DNA of 10,571 bases. Source: Dictyocoela muelleri. Lineage: Eukaryota; Microsporidia. The position numbers and the translations under genes are program-made. Of this stretch, positions 6,929 through 10,571 are shown piece after piece. Position 1 is the stretch's first letter, and each line of letters begins with the position of its first letter. The notes below the pieces were generated by a model. That model did not search any database and had not been told where the DNA came from. It worked only from the letters and a program-made list of their open reading frames with translations. The stretch lies in contig SDVU01000779.1 in NCBI GenBank assembly GCA_016256075.1, forward strand, positions 1 to 10,571. Direction: 5' to 3'.

Positions 6929-7758
6929 AAGTCCGTGTGCCCGGGCAGAATTTTACCCGGTCACACAATCTTAAAGAGATTTTAAAAATTTAGAACTTTG
7001 ACAAAGTATGCAGGAAAATTTTTAAAGACCAAAATCAACAGTAACCAAAATATTTATTGATACAAATCAGCCTTCAAGTATCTTATCGGTGAGTAATTTA
7101 TACCACAAGATGTTAAATGCTGGTTTTCGACGAGTTAGTCTATCCCAGAAGTCATGACAAAATAAAAAAGTTTTTTTAATTTAAGCAAGATTTCATGATA
7201 TTAGACAACTTTTAATCACCCTTCGATTTAGTCTATTTTATTTCCTAATTTGGAAAAAAAGGTATATTGAAAAAAAATATTTTGAGGTTATTAAATATCA
7301 TTAAATTTTGTTTTTTATCTTATCGTATTTTTAATATGACTCTCCGATCGACTAACCCGTATAGAAACTAGTACCTATCTCACTCTGGCATATTTCAACT
7401 TATACCTGATGCTTGTTATTCATTTTGAGGTTGTTGTTGTTGTTCTGATACGAAATTTAGTGAACGATTGTCTATTTTTAAGGAGAAAAATAATGTGCCT
7501 GTTAAACCTTACATAGTATATTATTTGTGATTTTATAATTTATAAATGATGAATCACAAAAGGAATCGCCAATGATTGTGATATTTCTCGTAAGAACATG
7601 TAATATAAAGAAATTAGAAGTGTGTGGTACGCAATTTTATGTGGTTTTATTAATAAAAAATCAATTCTTATTTTTTTTATTGATTTTGAATTTTATTATT
7701 TTTTCATAAAAAAATAATATGAGGTAGGGACCTTACCCATGCCCGGGCACACGAACTT
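6929..7758. mobile_element. 830-bp element with GC-rich inverted ends, family unknown
   Basis: AAGTCCGTGTGCCCGGGCA (6929-6947) matches the reverse complement of 7740-7758 with one mismatch over 19 bases, and both stand out sharply from the AT-rich surroundings. At the left end an inverted copy of the terminus, ACCCGGTCACAC (6955-6966), follows after eight bases. No target duplication could be seen. Inside, one frame at about 7030-7150 reads VTKIFIDTNQPSSILSVSNL followed by YHKMLNAGFRRVSLSQKS, which looks like decayed coding sequence that I cannot assign. There is a short (GTT)5 run near 7431-7445. It is a non-autonomous or decayed DNA transposon of undetermined superfamily. Confidence 0.65.
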
Positions 7759-7786
7759 ACACCCATCTTTCTATAATGATTAAAGC

Positions 7787-8017
7787 CAGGGGTGGATAAA
7801 GTGTAGCCTTAAGGCCGCATGCGGCTTTCTAAAGATTTTTTGCGGACTTTATGGCTTCTTTTAAAAATATAGTAAATAAAATTTATAGATGAAAATTCCT
7901 ACATTTTGTTGTATATAAAAGTATATACGACATATATGTGTAAGTTTTCTTCCCGAATAGGTAATTTATTGAACAGGTATGTGAAAAATTTACCGTCTAG
8001 GCCGCATGCACCCCATA
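7787..8017. mobile_element. hAT-like fragment
   Basis: The left end CAGGGGTGGATAAAGTGTAG (7787 onward) and the following GGCCGCATGCGGC resemble hAT termini of the type CAGGGGTGG...GCGGCC. The stretch ends with GGCCGCATGCACCCCATA (8000-8017), whose CACCCC would be the mirrored end. An 8-bp target duplication is not evident, and the interior shows no gene. A partly similar GTGGCTTTCTGC stretch lies at about 8390. The assignment rests on terminal motifs only. Confidence 0.4.
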
Positions 8018-8451
8018 TAGAATCTATGCTGCCTCTTCATTTTTATAAAAACATAATTATTCATTATTTGATGATATTAAAATAAAAATTTCTGTTATAT
8101 CTATCGAAATCGTATATGAGTTAATAATTCGATCTTCTTTATATTAATTAAATTGAAATACATATCCTTAAATTAACCCTATGAACAAAAGACTTTTATG
8201 TGTTTTTATTACATTTCTTTTTTACCTATATGCGTAAAAACACTCATCGCTACACATCAGTAAGTCCTTTATTTTTATTTTAATGATATAACAAGTCTTA
8301 ATCAGCAATACTACAATCATCGTATTAAATAATTAAAAATGTTTATATTGATGAAAAACTATCAATATTGTTCGAGTTCTATTATTTGTGTGGCTTTCTG
8401 CTTTAATTTTTTTAAATATGGCCTCTATGAACATTTGGTACTAAGTATTTA
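8018..8451. other. AT-rich spacer, little to report
   Basis: No gene or RNA was recognised. The piece 8388-8430 (TGTGGCTTTCTGC, then TATGGCCTCTATG) resembles the subterminal part of the hAT-like fragment at 7787 in the same orientation and may be a further scrap of that family. Confidence 0.35.
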
Positions 8452-8731
8452 ATCGTCGTCAGCTAAATACCTATATAAAAGAGCTTAGGAGACGCTGAAA
8501 AAAATATTTAAGATTATTATATCATTCTATGATAGTAGGTATATTTTTTTCTCATAAGCCTTTTTCTATAAATTTCCTGATTCGGGAACTCTGTTCCATA
8601 ATCAGGAAATTTTAAGAAAAAGGCTTATGAGAAAAAAATATACCTACTATCATAGAATGATATAATAATCTTAAATATTTTTTTTCAGCTCTCCTAAGCT
8701 TTTTTATATAGGTATTTAGCTGACGACGGAT
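8452..8731. repeat. 280-bp long hairpin, arms ~138 bp
   Basis: The left arm starts ATCGTCGTCAGCTAAATACC (8452) and the right arm ends with its inverted copy at 8731. By eye the arms differ at roughly half a dozen positions over about 138 bases, and the stem closes on GGAAC-TCT-GTTCC. TA stands at both borders (8450-8451 and 8732-8733), which fits a TA target duplication but may be chance. A more diverged single arm lies at 9715-9834. It may be a free foldback element, or its right arm may be the left terminal repeat of the Merlin relic that follows. Confidence 0.85.
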
Positions 8732-8847
8732 TATAATTTATGCATTTTGTATGCAAAAATTTTTTTGTTGGCCCTCATAGGCAAACCGAAAAAAAAATTA
8801 AATGAAGAACTAAATTGAATTTTATACTTATTAGAATCGAAAGAGGA

Positions 8848-9607
8848 AGGTTATTGAAATATTGCAAGAATATTCTTTTATTCCAAAATCAATGAATACA
8901 CCATGTGCCGCAGAAATATGATTTTACAAAAAACCAAATCTTGTAAGGCAGGTTATAGATGGCAGTGTTGAAGACAGTGCAGGAAAACATTACCTATCTA
9001 TAAAAAATCATTTTTTGAGTTATGTCAAATTAATATTAAAAAAATTCTGTTATATTTATATCACTTTTATAATAATATTGATAAACCTAAGAGTATACTG
9101 AAAGAATTAAAAATGTAAACAAATACTTATTATTTTTATAAAAATAAAATAGAAGCTGCTGTGATCAGAGATTATATTTTGAATAAATTGAGATTAGGAG
9201 GCATGGGGAAAGAAGTGCAAGTCGATAAGTCACTTTTTTTACACAGAAAGTATAATAAAGGAAGATTGAAGAAAGAAATATGTATTTTCGGTTGAATATA
9301 AAAATACTGACAAATGTTTTTTTTATATAGTAAAAAATAGGTCACAGGAAACATTATTGTCAATAATAAATCTTGAGATTGTGAAAGAATCTGAGATTGT
9401 AAGTGATTTGTGGAAAGCGTATATTAATATGGAGAAAAATGGAAACGAAATTTTGCTGTTAATCATAAAAAGTTTTTTGTTGATCCAATTACTAAAAGAA
9501 ATACTCAAAAAATTGAAAATTTGTGGATGCATCTGAAAAAGAAAATACATGCCGACTATGGAATTAATGAAAATGCGTTAAAAAAATATTTAGATATTTT
9601 GAGTTAG
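8848..9607 (+). pseudogene. Merlin (ISXO2/IS1595-like) transposase, nearly full length, frameshifted
   Basis: This copy keeps every landmark of the family in order, although spread over several frames. EILQEYSFIPKSMNTPC (from about 8851) leads into the zinc ribbon CRRNMILQKTKSCKAGYRWQ (8906 onward). A helical region SFFELCQINIKKIL follows. GGMGKEVQVDKSLF gives the first catalytic Asp (9224-9226), then KYNKGRLKKEICIFG, NRSQETLLSIINLEIV, EIVSDLWKAY with the second Asp (9405-9407), AVNHKKFFVDPITKR, and NTQKIENLWMHLKKK with the catalytic Glu (9515-9517). The frame ends DYGINENALKKYLDILS at the stop 9605-9607. All three DDE residues survive, but frame changes and stops disrupt the protein. It differs clearly from the fragment at 101-313, so at least two Merlin lineages invaded. 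Confidence 0.88.
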
Positions 9608-9714
9608 AAGAGGGATCTTAAAAGAACATTTTCTGAATTTTTAAATTTAATAAATAAGTATTAATTTAAAATTTATCTAAAATTTTGATTTAGATTTTTA
9701 TCATTTAAATGTTT

Positions 9715-9834
9715 AATTCGTCGCCAGATAAATACCTATTTAAAAGAGCTTAGAAGACACTAAAAAAAATATTTAAGATTATTATATCATTCTATTATAG
9801 ATATATATTTTTTTCTCCCATATGCTTTTCTTGA
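9715..9834. repeat. single copy of the 8452 hairpin arm; possible right terminal repeat
   Basis: ATTCGTCGCCAGATAAATAC (9715 onward) follows the left arm of the 8452-8731 hairpin along its first 120 bases with roughly 20 differences, including TATTTAAGATTATTATATCA, and stops matching near 9834. It is inverted relative to the hairpin's right arm (8605-8731), so the two bracket the Merlin transposase at 8848-9607 as long terminal inverted repeats would. Confidence 0.75.
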
Positions 9835-9869
9835 TTTTTTTTACTTCGTTGATATAGTAAAAAAATTTG

Positions 9870-10181
9870 GAACTCTTCTCTTTCGGTATAGCCTAACAAC
9901 TTCCATAAAAAGGAGCTTCTGGGAAAATAAAAAAGAAACTAATATTCATTTTTCATCCTATACTCCGAGTTCATTTTATTTTTTCGTAATATCTTATTAA
10001 TAAATAAAAACAATCAGTTATCCTTTTAGGGTAACTGATTGTTTTTATTTATTAATAAGATATTACAAAAAAATAAAAAGACCTCGGAGTATAGGATGAA
10101 AAATGAATATTCGTTTTTTTTTATTTTCCCAGAAGCTCCTTTTTATGGAAGTTGTTCGGCTATACCTAAAGAGAAGAGTTC
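9870..10181. repeat. 312-bp long hairpin, arms ~152 bp
   Basis: GAACTCTTCTCTTT (9870 onward) mirrors AAAGAGAAGAGTTC at 10168-10181, and pairing continues inward through CATCCTATACTCCGAG and TAATATCTTATTAATAAATA to a six-base loop near 10024-10029. About ten mismatches are seen over 152 bases per arm. There is no gene inside and no clear target duplication. A small T8-AC / GT-A7 stem lies just outside at 9834-9868. It is a foldback element unrelated in sequence to the 8452 hairpin. Confidence 0.85.
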
Positions 10182-10253
10182 ATTATTGCACAATAATGAT
10201 ATTTTCTAAAAAAATACAATTATAAATTTAAAAAAAAATAAGTCAAATCAACT

Positions 10254-10490
10254 TATTTTAATATTTTAAAAAAATCTTCAAATGAGATGTCTTCTTTATT
10301 CCTAAAAAAAATTTCACAATAATTTTACAGCCTTGTTTTTGCGATTACATATTCCATATGCTTTTTTCTTTTAAAATGGGTCCATAAGCTTTCAAAGGTT
10401 TGGGTAAGTGCACCAGTATCAGTATCCACGAAGAAATTTTTGTTACATACCGTAAAATGTTTAAAACCAATATAATAAAGTTTGTTATAG
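10254..10490 (-). pseudogene. Merlin transposase, C-terminal fragment cut by a hAT-like end
   Basis: Read on the minus strand from 10490: LYNKLYYIGFKHFTVCNKNF, then FVDTDTGALTQTFESLWTHF and KRKKHMEYVIA. This is the Merlin VNH-xFVDP block followed by the third catalytic block, with its Glu kept (codon 10393-10391). After a frame change the tail FFRNKEDISFEDFFKILK ends at about 10254. The second catalytic Asp should lie just upstream (DxWxxY), exactly where the hAT-like terminus begins at 10493, so that insertion appears to have severed the gene. N-terminal parts may continue beyond the window. It is inactive as seen. Confidence 0.8.
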
Positions 10491-10492
10491 GC

Positions 10493-10571
10493 CTGGAGTC
10501 AGCAACCTTTTTAGGTCTCGGGCGCATTTTTTTAAAAAAAGTCACTGCGGGCACATTTATAATTTATTATG
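10493..10571. mobile_element. hAT-like transposon terminus, runs off the window
   Basis: CTGGAGTCAGCAACCTTTTT (10493 onward), then TCTCGGGCGCATTTT and TGCGGGCAC, follow the style of hAT ends such as CAGGGGTCGGCAACC with later GCGGGC blocks. The GC-rich stretch contrasts with its surroundings and interrupts a Merlin coding relic at exactly 10493. Only the first 79 bases are present, so neither the other end nor the 8-bp duplication (candidate TTATAGGC, 10485-10492) can be checked. Confidence 0.55.

Noticed and set aside
9172-9550. Two minus-strand frames of 63 and 75 codons
   Set aside because: Both are antisense to the Merlin transposase relic, which has clear family motifs on the plus strand.
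10345-10554. 69-codon minus-strand frame
   Set aside because: It is out of phase with the Merlin motifs on the same strand and spans the junction with the hAT-like terminus.

Overview
This window reads as a gene-poor, extremely AT-rich piece of a small eukaryotic genome, most likely a microsporidian. The reasons are the base composition, an intronless gene for a short two-repeat Myb protein that begins directly in the first Myb repeat, and relics of Merlin, pogo-like and hAT-like DNA transposons, a mixture known from the larger microsporidian genomes. The organism assignment is inference; no rRNA, tRNA or conserved housekeeping gene was found to fix it.

Layout. 61-313: a 45-bp palindrome followed by the C-terminal part of a Merlin (ISXO2/IS1595-like) transposase. 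625-873: a small unassigned ORF. 1016-2167 (minus): the one convincing host gene, a Myb-type DNA-binding protein with a TATA-like upstream site. 2215-3480: AT-rich DNA with a 21-bp tandem repeat and one coding-like relic. 3484-4170: a ~22-bp minisatellite split by a small Merlin derivative (3581-4006). 4539-6601: a 1.87-kb pogo-like transposon (4622-6487, TA target duplication) lying inside an older inverted repeat; its degenerate transposase frame runs on into an OTU-protease-like segment. 6715-7758: a 106-bp foldback, a 22-bp tandem repeat and an 830-bp element with GC-rich inverted ends and no recognised gene. 7787-8017: a hAT-like fragment. 8452-9834: a 280-bp hairpin, a nearly complete but frameshifted Merlin transposase, and a further copy of one hairpin arm that may be the other terminal repeat. 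9870-10181: another long hairpin (~152-bp arms). 10254-10490 (minus): a fourth Merlin transposase piece, cut off by a hAT-like terminus running out of the window.

As a whole the region is a transposon graveyard beside one regulatory gene. None of the transposases seen here appears able to give an intact protein. The recurrent oddity is that the left ends of at least four unrelated elements carry an inverted copy of their own terminus, mostly with a one-base spacer, and that a pogo-like element seems to have carried an OTU-like protease domain in frame with its transposase. All alignments were made by eye; no database search was run.
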